Source of the DNA: Tetracentron sinense
Taxonomy: Eukaryota; Streptophyta; Magnoliopsida; Trochodendrales; Trochodendraceae
Length of the DNA stretch: 64,000 nucleotides
Direction: 5' to 3'
Assembly (NCBI GenBank): GCA_015143295.1
Contig: CM026570.1
Span: forward strand, 5,604,047 to 5,668,046
The position numbers and the translations under genes are program-made. Below the pieces are notes generated by a model. It saw only the letters and a program-made list of their open reading frames with translations, was not told the DNA's origin and made no database searches. This document shows positions 12,021 through 23,415 of the stretch, piece by piece (the stretch's first letter is position 1; each line of letters opens with the position of its first letter).

Positions 12021-12390
12021 CAAGCAAGAGAGAGAAACAGGTAATGGAGTCTTGGAGTGGGCTTTGCTTTAAAGACTATGGGAGAAGCAATCGAGTATGG
12101 AGAAGTGTTGGTGTGGAGAAAAAGCTCTTTAATTTAATAGATTATTAAAATAAATTCAATTCCAAGTCCACCAACACACGGCCTTGTCGGCCTTACCATC
12201 CACCCTTTCTTCATTTCAAAATTCATTTCACAGAGAGACAAAGAGAAACCTCTCAAATGTAGTGTACTGACATGTATGGTCACGATATTTTCTTATTTCC
12301 CATCTCCTGATATCTTTATTCCCAGCATATCCCACGATACTGGCCCTGTTTTCTTACGACTCCAGATCCTCTATCACCGGTTGCTATTAT

Positions 12391-12550
12391 AAAATAGGAT
12401 AATGCTTCTACGACCGTTTAGGTAGAGACCACCTCGAGACCGTTTGTAACAATACGGAGAAAAAACAAAGTGCGAGGATTCAAATTTTATTTTGAATCCC
12501 GCGATCTCTGCCTTGAACGTGTCTCCGTAGCATTGGACTATAAGGAGGAA
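12391..12550. mobile_element. Divergent member of fold-back MITE family A
   Basis: The left end TAGGATAATGCTTCTACGAC resembles the complement of the right end of the 47.8 kb copy, and the interior keeps GAGACCACC..GAGACC. The right end (CTCCGTAGCATTGG) is the weaker partner. About 160 bp, non-coding, roughly 380 bp upstream of the MIR164 TATA box. Confidence 0.45.
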
Positions 12551-13889
12551 TAACATTTTAACACATAAGAAAAAGTGTCAAATGCAACTAAATACCTCTT
12601 GCAGTTAATTCAAGTTCCTTTTCCGTACAAAAATATTTTTTTCATATCTTTAATTCTCAAATTATCCTTATAATAATGCATATTATGGGGAGCTTCCAGA
12701 GCTAGCTCCGGTTTATAATTACTTTGGAGACATCCTCCGATGATGATAACAATAATTAAACAATCCTTTTTTTAGATTAACTATGAATTGAAGCTTCAGT
12801 TGAAGAGATAGTTAAACCAACTCAAAAATATGCCCTTGAAAGGGATATTTTGAAATTATAGAAAAAATTTAATTGTCAAAAATCTTTTTCTATATTTTTA
12901 ATTACCAAACTACGCCTACTATAAAACTTAATTTTTGGTTGCTCCAATTATCTCTTCAATTACCAGTAGCTTTGCCTTGTTGTATTGTTACCTTGACCAA
13001 AAAAAAAAATTATCTCTTCAATCAAATCTCAACACTCTCTCTCTTTGTACACGGAGAGGCTCAGCTTTAATAGCCCTAAATCCGGAAAAATACACAATCG
13101 AATGGGGCTCACCGATTTTTTTAAAAAAATGTTTCTCATTTAAGGGACTTGTGCTTAAAGTAATCAATAGTGGGAGAGGAAGGAGATATACTCATCACTC
13201 CATCTCACCAACACATGTTGAGAAATATAAATTCTCACAGGATGATATGGGTGAGAAAATCAGAAAACACCATTGGTGGGTTGGATGGCTCAGGCTGAGT
13301 CTGAGGCAGCAGAATAGTGTAAGATTTGCACGGTGGGGTTGCGTGTTGGACGCAAGTTTTTGATTAAGCTTTGTATGCAAGTGTTTCGGACTGCTGCGAG
13401 CCTCCCTAGGTAGATATGATTCCCTCTCTTCTTTAGCTTTTCCCCCCAAAATTTATGCTAGTTTCTCTGCTCAGGAATTATCTCTATACTGTGTAACACA
13501 CACCTGGACTAGTCTAGAAACCTCCCCCCCATCCCAAAAATAATAAATAATAAAAATAAAGTATATAGTGTTGTTAAGAAGCGTCTTGCATTCGGTTTGA
13601 GTTAGACTTACTGTTATAATTCTAATACTGTAATAATTCAAGCGTAACTTTCCAAGCTATTTTTAAAAAAAGATTTTCTTATTGTATTGAGGTGTTTTGG
13701 GTATTAACTATTAAGTTGAATATATGCATTATTATTTTCGGCATATAGTTTCAAAAGAGATTGTTCAAACATAGGGAAGGAAATCCTTACAACATTATCG
13801 TCTTCGTAGACATAGCTTAACAGTGGACGAACGTCACCAACTATATATATATACATATTTGGAAGAACCAAATAAAATTTTGTGTTTAA
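12551..13889. other. Intergenic, nothing recognised
   Basis: AT-rich DNA with several A/T homopolymers. The longest open frame (12,935-13,363, 142 codons) runs through a simple CT tract and poly-A and has no domain-like composition. I see no gene. Confidence 0.5.
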
Positions 13890-14041
13890 TTTGTATGCCC
13901 TCTTGCGTGAGTGGTAGGGTGTGACCTTCAGTGGAGTGGAGGGAGGTCAGGGGATCCAATCCCCTCGGGTACTAGTTGCAAGAGCTCCACTGCCCAATCT
14001 AACCTACTAACGTTTAAATGATAATAACAAAAAAAAAAAAA
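13890..14041 (+). mobile_element. SINE, family 1
   Basis: tRNA-derived layout: an A-box-like start (TGAGTGGTAGGGTGTGACC), a B-box-like GGGGATCCAATCCCC, and a poly-A tail at about 14,027-14,041. A clearly related copy lies in reverse orientation at 28,276-28,445, and degenerate ones near 26,640-26,760 and 27,840-27,960. No target-site duplication was clear for this copy. Confidence 0.6.
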
Positions 14042-15290
14042 ATTATTTATTTTCATCATATAGACCTTCATCCAGGGTCAGTTTGGACGGCCCAGATCAA
14101 TGGGTAGATAAATTGAGATTAGCTCATGCACATATCACCTTGCCCCCACAAGCTAAAGGGATGGTCTAAGATAGATTTTAGGTTACGTGGGACCCACCCA
14201 TGTAAGGACATGTGGGGCTTGAGAAGTCGTCAGCTCAATGACTTTTGTTGAAAAAGAAGAATAGATTGTGAGTGAGGTCATACGCAGATCTAGAGATATA
14301 AATAGTGGCGTGTGCACCTGTTGGTGTAAATGCTTTATTTGGTCATACACTCATACATATTCAAAAGCTCTCGAAACACAATCATTTTCCCAAGAACCCC
14401 GAATTCTACAGTACTTGATGTATATGTTTGACTTTCTTAGTTTAAACAGAAGTGGTAAACATTGCGTAAGCCATTGATCTCCTGCAGAGGAACAACAGGC
14501 TAACATAATAAAAACAAACAGAGCAGAGAAGTTCTTTTGCCATGGCATGCATTGGCATGAGTCATCACCATCGTCATCATCATTCATTGGTCGTGGTGGG
14601 TGGGGCACCTCTTGTATTTGATCAAGCAATCTTGACCGTCCATTCAAGAACCAAGATTATCATATCAGCATCTTGTATTGAGATTTGGCGAAACAATCCT
14701 GAGTCGATCAAGATTCTTAATTGCTTTTGTTTAATGGTAATAATGATGGTGTCAAATGCTACTGTGTCGAACCTCAACTATAGACCTAAGGGTGCACATA
14801 GCCGGTTTGGGCTAGCCGTGGTCAGTGGAAGCTGCTGCCATTTGAACATGTAAACACAAGTCCAAACAGGCTCACACATGCTCATTGATACCAGAATCGA
14901 TTCTCATGACGGTTGAAGAGCCCTACCTATTTGGCCTAGCTAACATGCTCCGTGTCTAAAATCTAACACTACTTTCTATATCCCCCAAGAAAAAAAAAAA
15001 AAAATTATTTCCAAACTCGTCATCCAGCCAAGACTGCCGAGTGTTTTCAGTTTACCTAGGCTTATATTGGGCTGGAATTACTTGGCCCAAACCAAATACA
15101 AGGCTTATTGGGCCAGTTAGTGAATTTTGGGCTATGCCTAAGCTTGTTCTACAGCAAAAGTAGGCTAAGGTTTGGTCCATTGAAAAATAAATTGGCCCAA
15201 GTAGGGTGGGCTATGGTAGTCAGGTGTCAAGGAAGCCAGGCCCACGTGTTCTTCTAAATTTCTACTGGGAAATGTTTAACAAACGGCCGA
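14042..15290. other. Intergenic, no supported gene
   Basis: Open frames on both strands at 14,351-14,647 (minus) and 14,542-14,853 (plus) overlap each other and cover a CAT/CATCAT-rich stretch. Neither shows a recognisable family. A poly-A run lies at about 14,991-15,003. Confidence 0.4.
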
Positions 15291-15294
15291 ATTC

Positions 15295-15531
15295 TATTGG
15301 AATGTGCGGTCCTCATTGGTCAATGCTCCCCTTTTTAACACCCATCCACGGTGGTTAAGATTCACTCACCCTTAGGGTTAAGCAATCTAGCCTTGATTTT
15401 CATAAAAAATAAAAAATAAAAATGTTAACCTTAATTTTTTTTAAGCTTAACCATAGTTAAAGGGGTGTTAAGAGGGACACATGGACACGGCAATTGAATA
15501 TATAGTCAAATGCGTGATGGGTTAATCACTG
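15295..15531 (-). mobile_element. GGTTAAG-family MITE, reverse copy
   Basis: Contains the family hallmarks in reverse: GGTCCTCATTGGTC at the left, CCACGGTGGTTAAGATTCAC, an AT/T-rich centre, then AACCATAGTTAAAGGGGTG, and ends in AATCACTG at 15,531. It lies head to head with the next copy, the two CAGTG ends being only 17 bp apart. Confidence 0.6.
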
Positions 15532-15548
15532 CCCATTTCTAATTAAAA

Positions 15549-15795
15549 CAGTGATTAGCGGACCCATGGGTCCATTTCATATCTTACCCCATGTCCTCAT
15601 GTCCCTTTTAACACCCTTTTAACCCTGATTCAGCTTAACTAAATTAAAACTAAGATTTTGGTTTTTTTTTTTTTTTTTTTAAGTCATAGTTGGATTGCTT
15701 AACCCTAAGGATGAGTGAATCTTAACCATAGTAGGTGAGTATTTAAAATTGGGGTATGGACCAATGAGGACCAGTCATTCCGTTATAAAATGGAA
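15549..15795 (+). mobile_element. GGTTAAG-family MITE, forward copy
   Basis: Starts CAGTGATTAGCGGACCCATG, continues with CCTTTTAACACCC, an AT-rich centre with a T run, GATGAGTGAATCTTAACC, and ends near GGACCAATGAGGACC. The same order of blocks is seen at 23,129 (split by later insertions) and 32,998. Subterminal rather than perfect terminal inverted repeats; superfamily not identified. Confidence 0.65.
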
Positions 15796-16377
15796 CCACC
15801 GGTACATTTAACTACTTTCCTTCTAATTATAGCCACCGACCTATGGAAAGCATTGTAGCTTGGCCCACTGCTACTTCCTGATTATCTTCATTATGCTTGT
15901 CAAGTCTTATCTTTCTTAATCTTTTTACAAGAGAATTGCTAGCCCTTACGAGGTGTCAAGGAGCTATATTGGTCCCCAGAAACTTCTTTGAAATGGGTCA
16001 TGCCTAGTCAAAAACCTGGCCCATTGACAACCCTACTGGCGGCCCTAGACACATATTTCCTAACTCTCTAATTCCATATTGACATGTGTTCTACTTTTCA
16101 ATGTTGAATTTAAAATGGTTAAAACCTTAACTTCTTCCATTGAAAATATTGTTTTCTTAACTTGTAGAAGAAGTAACAACAAGTGTTGCATCCAAAAATT
16201 TGAAATCTTTTGAAATTTTCCTATCGGAGAGTTTATTATTTTGTGGGGAACTATTCTTTAAATTTGGATAAACTCAGATTATTAATTATCTTCTCCTGGT
16301 GTAAGAAAACCTCTAATTAAAAAGAAAGAATAGAAGAAGAAGATATGCAAGAAAAATCGATATATTTTTTTGAGCAA

Positions 16378-16640
16378 TAGTCACCTCATCGGGCCGAGGA
16401 GGGGACCATTCCTCCTCGCTCTCACAAACACTTGGAACTATGGTTAAAAAATTAACGAACTCTTGTGGTTAATTTTTTTCTTAATAATTTTTTCTAAAAA
16501 CCAAGGGTAGATGTGTGAACCCTAGGGTTGACTAAATCTTAACCACGGTTAATGGGAGAAAAAAAGGGACACGTGGCCCCAAAAAGGGAGGACGAGATGG
16601 TAAGTCACCTCCTCGGCCGAGGAGGTGACTATTTTCCTTT
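16378..16640. mobile_element. GGTTAAG-related MITE with long terminal inverted repeats
   Basis: The left end reads AGTCACCTCATCGGGCCGAGG and the right end CCTCCTCGGCCGAGGAGGTG, and the right end is itself palindromic. The interior holds TGAACCCTAGGG and CTTAACCACGGTTAATGG blocks shared with the family above. Confidence 0.55.
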
Positions 16641-16654
16641 TTTTTTTGAGTCAT

Positions 16655-16890
16655 AAGAAGAGGACCGTAGGTCCTCTTCTAAGTTGACTGCAGTGTCCCA
16701 TGTCTCTTTTAACACCTCTTTAACCATGGTTAAACTTAATTAAATTAAAATTAATATTTTTGTTTTTCTAAAAACTATGGTTAGATTACTTAAGCGGGGT
16801 GAGTGAATCCTAACCACAATTGATGGGTTGTAAAAAGAGGGTGTGTAGGAATGAGATCACGAGGTCACCTTCTAAGTTGACCCTAAGGTT
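16655..16890. mobile_element. GGTTAAG-family MITE
   Basis: The left end carries GAGGACC..AGGTCCTC followed by CTTCTAAGTTGAC; the right end carries CACCTTCTAAGTTGACCC, so the latter motif is a direct repeat at both ends. Inner blocks CCATGGTTAAACTTAA and GTGAGTGAATCCTAACCAC identify the family. Confidence 0.5.
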
Positions 16891-18180
16891 CATTTTTCAT
16901 TTCCCTTTTTTTTTATTGAAAGGGGTTGCCCAAGCCCCATATAGGCGCTACAAGGTGCCTCATCGAGGTCTTTGTATTGAAGAAAAAGAGAGGAGAAAAG
17001 AAGATGGTCCTCTCCAATGGTTGCTGGCGAGGACACCGCTAGCATCAAAATTTGAGAAATTTGTTTTAAAAGATGGTAATGTTTTTTTCTTTTTCTTGCT
17101 ATTGGGTGTCGTGTCGAACTGTGTTAGGCTTTGTGCATAAAATACGTGGATGACATCTAGAGCGGGCATGTTGTAGTTGATAGTGTCCTCGCGAGCTACA
17201 ATTGGAGAGGATCCCAAGTCCTTTAATATCAATCGACTTAGGGTTAGTAAATGATGAATGGACTTTGCCTATTAGGTCATGAAGGGAAAGCTTTCCCAAG
17301 AGACCTGAATCCAAGACTATCCTCATATGACGGCACACATGGCCTTCTGAGCTAGAGTTGGCAGGTAACCTATCTCAAAGTCAAAAATGGAAACCCATAG
17401 GGAAATAGTTAACGTACCTGGGATACGCCTATCACTGCTCCATATGCCTCATCTCGACCAAGTTTTCCCTCAAACCCTGCTTTACAGGCTCGGCTCAGCT
17501 GCTCCTCAATAGCCGTTGGCATAAAAGAGGATGAGATGCCACCTGCTTCAGCCAATGAAATTACTTTTCTTGGCAAACTAATGTTATTTTTCCTGTTATC
17601 GTGGGAAATGTACGTAAATGGGAAAAGATTGATATGTCTCCAAATCAATGTCTCTCATCCTTTTCCATCGGGAAGCCAAGAGATGAGAGTTTCCATGACA
17701 GTGGTCATCTTATTACCCAACACCAATAAATAGTAGCATGCATGTCCTCAATGGTCACTACACCACTCCTAATGAATCAGATGGTGCAAATGCAAATTTC
17801 TACATAATTTTATATGTATAAGACTTACACACGATCATTTTTTAGGACATTGGGTAAGGTTTCATTTCTTCCATTCCATTTTCCAAGAAATCTATTCACC
17901 AAATTGAAGAGTCGAAAAAAACTCCAAGCGGGTGTTCAATGGTTTTATCTATTTTACGCTCAGGCGATTGCATCAGTCTAATAGAGATGGGATTTTGTAT
18001 GCCTGAGATTCTGAAAATAGACCGTTTGTGAAGAAGAAATCCGTAAGGACATTAATCTAACTCCCACTACCACTTATATAATACCCACAAGAGTATTCTC
18101 ATTCTCTTACAATTTCATTCCAAGATAGAGAATTATCCATTTACTAGAAAAACATGAGTGAGTGCACTTGAGATCCAAAA
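16891..18180. other. Intergenic, open frames without recognised family
   Basis: Minus-strand open frames at 17,099-17,338 and 17,409-17,648 read like protein in places (for example AIEEQLSRACKAGFEGKLG, ending at a GTACGT donor-like site), but I recognise no family and no joined exon set. The region 18,000-18,180 may be promoter and 5'UTR of the pseudogene that follows. Confidence 0.35.
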
Positions 18181-19091
18181 ATGGATGTAGTAGGAGAAGA
18201 AAGGCCTCAGCTATCTAGTACCTACAGTAGGACCCTTGTCAAACATCTGACCCACAGCCAGAAATTGGCAACTCCGATTACCGGAACTGTCAAAAATGGC
18301 AAAACAATGAATCCATCTCCGGTGTTCGAATCAAAAAGAAACGAATTAGAAGGGGGACACCAAGTGAGAAGCCATTCTACCAAGCCAGGCTTGTGAACAC
18401 AGCCGAGGCGAGAAGAGAAATAGCAATGGCACTAAAGTTTCATCGTGCATCTATCAGTAAACCACCAACAAGTGAAGATTCTTCGGCATTTTTGCCAGAA
18501 AGCTGGACAATGCCAAGGAGGAATCCTGGATATGTTTAACCGAGTAGCTAAATTTCTTAACTGTTCCTAAAACTAGTAGCTGTAGTAATAGTAGTAGTTC
18601 TAGAGTTAGTAGCAATACTAGCTATTCTTCTGTTATTAGGGAGTGTGCTCTAAACCTCTAACTAGTAGTGAAGTAATTCCAATCTCTCGAGACCCATTGG
18701 ACCAAACCCATCAACAGGGTACCTCTGTTTCCACGAGCATGGGTAGTGATAGTAGCGGGGAAGAATATGGTTCGAGTTCAAGACCATTAAACTTAGCCAT
18801 GGGCGATGAGGAGATGACTGAGATCAAGTTATTAGGGGAACAACATGAAATGGAATGGAATGACATGGTTAGCCAATTAAATTCAGTTATGTGGTTTGAG
18901 TTCTTGGAGAAACTTGAGGTTCATCAAGAGGTTGATGGTCATGAACATTTGTCAAGGTATGACCTGACCTCTCTTTCTCTCTCTCTCTAGTATAGCTGGT
19001 CTTTAGCATTCTAATTGTTACTATTGATTTTATTTTTTTGCAGCTTTGAGTTTCGGAGAATGAATGCTAATGATGGTGGATGGTCATTCTG
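18181..19091 (+). pseudogene. Frameshifted copy of a plant-specific gene (EARREIA..FHRAS family)
   Basis: Three family-like blocks occur in order but in different frames. Frame 1 runs from the ATG at 18,181 to about 18,340. After a shift near 18,350 a second frame carries EARREIAMALKFHRASI and stops near 18,538. A Ser-rich stretch follows, then a third block from about 18,643 with DEEMTEIKLLGEQHEMEWND and WFEFLEK. The last block meets a GTATGA donor at about 18,959 and an acceptor at 19,043, joining to a final exon that ends DGGWSF and stop. I recognise the EARREIA, GEQHEMEWN and terminal DG-x-W motifs from an uncharacterised plant protein family. At least two frame breaks argue for a pseudogene or sequence error. 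No function can be assigned. Confidence 0.6.
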
Positions 19092-20078
19092 AGAGATTCT
19101 TGTCTTTATTTGTTTGCTCTGAGAGGTTAATGTGTGTTTTATGAAAGCTTGGGAGAATCCTTGTTTGCAGATAGTTTTTGATTACTTGTTTGTCATGAAT
19201 ATTGTACTTGTTTTATGAAGAAAAATGAAAAAACTTTCAACCATAATAGTACCTCTGAGAAGTGATTCTTTGTGGATCCAATTCCTGTTCCCTTTTGGGA
19301 GGTTCTTGAAACCTAGAAGTAGATCTATGCCTTCTCTTTTCTCTCCTTACAATACTATAGAGCATTATACAAACCGACTAGAGGTGCAACTTGGGGGAGA
19401 GCTCAACCAAACCCAAGCTGATCCTCAGGTGGGCTTTGGTTGCAGCTTTTGGACTAAGGCTGGGCTTGAGTTGAGGCCTTGAACACCAGATCCAACCCCA
19501 GGCCTACACTGTATGCTAAAACATGAATGCTGTTGCTCATGACAATGAAAGGACAACCCAAACTAAATCTGCCCAACCTGACCCAAATTGAATTGGAGTT
19601 GAAGCTTCGGTTGAGCTGGACCACTTGTTAACCGTTCAGATGAGCATTGGTTGGCCCCCAACCAAACCCCACCCGCTAGAAGCAAGACCAATGGATCATT
19701 TTAATTATGAATAAGAGGTCATCTCGGTGTTTTGAACCATGAAAAAAAGTCAAAACACTAATAACAATTAGGAAAATTCTCTAGCATAGATTAGATAATA
19801 TTGTTGGTGCAGTATAAGTTTCTTAGTGTAGGCTATATCTTTCATGCAGTATAATGTTGGTAGACTGTTCTTACTGCAAAACAGGCGGCCTAAATGATTT
19901 TCTTATGGGTTACCAATTTTCCTCTAATTGCTGGTCTACTCAATTAAATTTCCCCTGTAACGTGATTCTTTGATCTAAAAAAGTAAACAAGCAGAGTCAG
20001 ATTACCCCCTTACAAGTTACAACAAGATAAAACCAATTGAAATACTGATGTTCATGAATAAATTTAAGTGTACTCAGA
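19092..20078. other. Intergenic, nothing recognised
   Basis: The 3' flank of the pseudogene followed by moderately AT-rich DNA. The only longer open frame (19,225-19,482) has no family signature. Sequence close to 20,078 is probably the 3'UTR of the L18-family gene on the other strand. Confidence 0.4.
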
Positions 20079-20423
20079 TTAAACCAGCTTCACACCTACT
20101 TCTCTCAGAGAATCTATCACGGCCTTTACCTTACCATGATACTTCTGTTCTCTCTTCAAGAAAACGGAAACAGCGGGAATGTCCTTCAGTAGCAAGCGCT
20201 CCCCCAGTATCTTCCCAATCTTTGCCGCAGCAGCAACGTCACGAGTGCATTCCATGCTTGGCCTTAGTGCTTTTTCCTGTGAGCTCGCAGACGAGGCTAC
20301 TGTCGCAGTTGGTGAATGGATCACTTGGGCACTCACAAACTTGTTTGTAAAGTGCATCTTCAAGACATAGGGTTTAAGAAACTTTAAAATTCTAGGTGGC
20401 CTGACAGGGGGAGGGATAACCAT
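20079..20423 (-). CDS. Ribosomal protein L18p/L5e-family protein
   Basis: A single coding exon of 345 nt, 114 aa. The start is the ATG at 20,423, directly after a GCAG acceptor, so the minus-strand frame that extends upstream to 20,486 is intronic. The protein starts MVIPPPVRPPRI, has a basic N-terminal half, then the uL18-like core KALRPSMECTRDVAAAAKIG (an S/T-x-D-x-x-A-A-x-x-x-G pattern) and a C-terminal segment with ILGERL and AVIDSLREVGVKL. uL18 binds 5S rRNA in large ribosomal subunits. This short plant subfamily may be organellar, but no clear targeting peptide is visible. A 5'UTR exon lies at about 23,024-23,110, giving an intron of 2.6 kb that contains an AVT-type gene fragment. Confidence 0.85.
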   Translation of the reverse strand: MVIPPPVRPPRILKFLKPYVLKMHFTNKFVSAQVIHSPTATVASSASSQEKALRPSMECTRDVAAAAKIGKILGERLLLKDIPAVSVFLKREQKYHGKVKAVIDSLREVGVKLV

Positions 20424-21443
20424 CTGCTTCCAAGAAGAATCAAAAGAAACAGAAAGACAGAACTGAACAAAGTTAAAGAGTTCCAATTACACTCAATAAA
20501 TGTAAATACTACATAAAGAAAACTCTGTACATGATATCTCCCCCTCTTGGACTAAGTAGGTCAAAGCCAGTTATTCTTGGCAATATGACAGGGAAAAAGA
20601 GCCAACTTACTCAGGACAGGAGGAAAGGACAACGCTCTTCTTCTTACACACAGCACCCACATGATGCATATGCATTGGGACATGACCGACCAATCTACAA
20701 GTCCCATGTACAAAATATCCTAGGCTAGTTATTAACTAACCTGATTGAAATATGTAAACCATCATATCCTTGACAATTTTCTTGGAAAATTAACCATATA
20801 TTTTCACAATTCAAATAACAGCAACAGATCCAATGATTCCAATCATCAGATTGGGTAAGCTTATGGCTTAATAGATATCTTAGGTCAATTAATCATTTAG
20901 TATGTAGGTGGATAGCAAGTCCTGTTCGATTAAAACCATTCCCAGAAGTCAACAACAGCCTTTAAAGAGCTAGGAAAAATTACTGAAGTAAGAGAGTGAC
21001 ATCAAAATTAAATATGAAAACATAAAGAATCTTAATCCCCTGAGGATGGCTAGCATATGTGAGAGACAGATTAATCCTAGATGATGAGAATTCATCTGTA
21101 ATATAAATTCACTATACTTGGAAAATCAGTGATACCAATACTACATTTGTTTACTGAAAAAAACATTACAAGCCACCTTACGACTGTCACCAAGATCTCA
21201 AGAGTGTATCCTTAGCCTTCTATCTAAAATGCACTGTGATGGGCGTATGGCATCACATTCATACTATTCCTATCAAGATATGAACGCAAAACCCAAAATC
21301 ACTGCAATCACAAACCGGGATTCCTCATCCTATAGAAACAGTGACCCATATAATTTCGGATTTCGGTGCCCCATAAATTTCACATTCAATTTTTTTGAAT
21401 AGTCAGTGGGTCATGATCTATTCTTTCTTAATTAATTTTTCAG

Positions 21444-21889
21444 GCAACCGATCAATATATACAGTAGCGTAGCATCTCCAAATATTAGATTTCTGGGATC
21501 TCCAACATTGTCTAGAGTAGGCAGTTCCTTCTTCTCCTCTTCGTTTACAAGGAGACATACTCCCGAAATACTATCCTCCTTGGATAAGCCTTTCTTACCC
21601 ACTGAGGAACAACAACAGCAAGAACAGTGCCGGAGTTCTCTTCCTCCGAGGAAGCCTTCTATAAGAAAAACAGGCTCCGATCACAAACCCTCCAAGGTCT
21701 CACATGGACTACCGGTTTCCGGTCAGTGCTCGTATGGACAGGCTGTGCTGAATGGTAAGCGATCAGGAGCCTTAGCTTATTCTATTAATCGTAGCTATTT
21801 GATTGGATGAATATGCAAACACAGGCATGAATGTTCTGTGCGGAGTTAGAATACTTTCCACTCCTTATGCAGTGAAGGAAGGAGGGTGA
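21444..21889 (+). pseudogene. Captured fragment of an AVT1-type vacuolar amino acid transporter gene
   Basis: An acceptor (TTTTTCAG, ending 21,443) is followed by an open exon to 21,754 with FLGSPTLSRVGSSFFSSSFT and ending SYGQAVLNG, the start of the first membrane helix region of AVT1-type proteins. A GTAAGC donor and a 70 bp intron lead to an exon at 21,825 reading MNVLCGVRILSTPYAVKEGG, which stops at a TGA (21,887). The similarity is then lost. Only the N-terminal part is present and the intron is retained, so this is a DNA-level copy, not a retrocopy. It lies inside the 5'UTR intron of the L18-family gene, on the opposite strand. Confidence 0.8.
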
Positions 21890-23023
21890 GCTGGGCAAAA
21901 GGCCATCTACTGTAAGCTTGTTAGGAACTGAGGGACATAGTTTAGCAACTAACTAAACTACCCTCTAGAAGCTTAACCAATCAGTGCATCTCTACCTCAA
22001 GCACAGTTTGGATTTTTATTTTAAGGAAAACTACTTGTTGGCAATTATTCCCCACTATCTGCGGTGATAATGCCTATGACAGATGAAGGTTTTGGAAAGC
22101 ATCCTCAATAATAAAACACATAGCAGATTACATCACATCTATGATTTGCTCATTCATTGTCAAGATTGAACATCACAGGATCCTGTCTTGTTATTAAATA
22201 TAATTGGAAAATATCAAATTTTTTGGAACTTATAATTACTAAAACATAATCATTCCTATTCATCACTTCCAAAGTGATAGGATGGATTTCTGATAAGATG
22301 GAATCATTCTTCAATGAGGAAGGATCTGGAGGCTATTCTCCATGAAACAATTTTTTAGTGGAATATCATTGTATCACAAATGCACTTTTAAAAAAAGGGC
22401 AATACTTCTAGTCCCATTCCAACACATCCCATTTTCTTAAGGGTAACCTACTGATCCTTCAATCTATTTAGATCATAGATCACAATATTTTGGAGGGGTA
22501 ACATAAACTTGTATCCTCAACACACACACACACACACACAAACAGATCCAACACAATACTTGATTTTGGATCAGAAAATGCTTATAACAGAATGAAAACG
22601 ATGAATGGGGTTGCTTTGAGTGCATGTAAAATAGACAAGAAGTGCACCTGTAGATTATTTCTAAATTGTAATACGTTTTCAGACTAGTGATTTTGTCGAA
22701 GCCCCAAAAAACATGGAACGTAAATCCTAAAAGGGGTATGAGCTACAAACCCCGACAAAGCTATTGAAGGTATCAAGCACAAACCTAAATCACAGAACTA
22801 TTTGAAATTGAATATGTAAATTTAATTTCTCTAGTCTGTAAATCTAACTGCAAGGAGATGGTCATAAATAAGGAAACAATGCCTTGGATTGAAGAAGAAA
22901 CAGAGAAAATCCTGGATTTTCCCAGAAACAACTTCGTGTCATACCAGATCTCCATTGCTAACGTAAAGAGATGGAAAAAAAAAACAGAAATAAAAAATGG
23001 GATCACCGGAGAGCACGACTTAC

Positions 23024-23110
23024 CGGTGAGCTTCCTTTGGAGCGCCGGCGGTATCACAGACGAGCAGAGGCAATGAAGCAGAGCAACAGGGTTTCGATCT
23101 GTGAAACCCT
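23024..23110 (-). other. 5'UTR exon of the L18-family gene
   Basis: The minus strand reads leader sequence without ATG (GAAACCCTGTTGCTCTGC and onward) ending CACCG|GTAAGT, a strong donor at 23,023. The acceptor is at 20,424-20,425, next to the ATG. The upstream edge is inferred: a MITE begins near 23,129, so the transcript start must lie in or right beside it. Confidence 0.55.
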
Positions 23111-23415
23111 TAAAAAAATAAAAATGAGCAGTGCTCAGCGGACCCATGGGTCCAATTTCATATCTTACCCCGCGTCCTCCGTGTCCCTTTTAACACACCT
23201 TTAACCGGTTAAGCTTAACTAAATTGGGGCCGTTTGGATTCACTTCCGTTTTTTTGTTTCCTGTTTTTTAAAACTAAAATAAGTTTATTTTTTCAAATTT
23301 TTTAAGTAGAAAATATGTTTAGCATTATTAACTGTTACTAGTTTTAAAAAATAAAAAACAAAAAAACACTTTTGAGAAATATGATAAATATAATAATGAG
23401 TAAGCAATTTCAATC

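Noticed and set aside
20424..20486. Upstream extension of the L18-family protein by 21 residues
   Set aside because: The ATG at 20,423 directly follows a GCAG acceptor, and the known family starts MVIPPP; the extension is intron.
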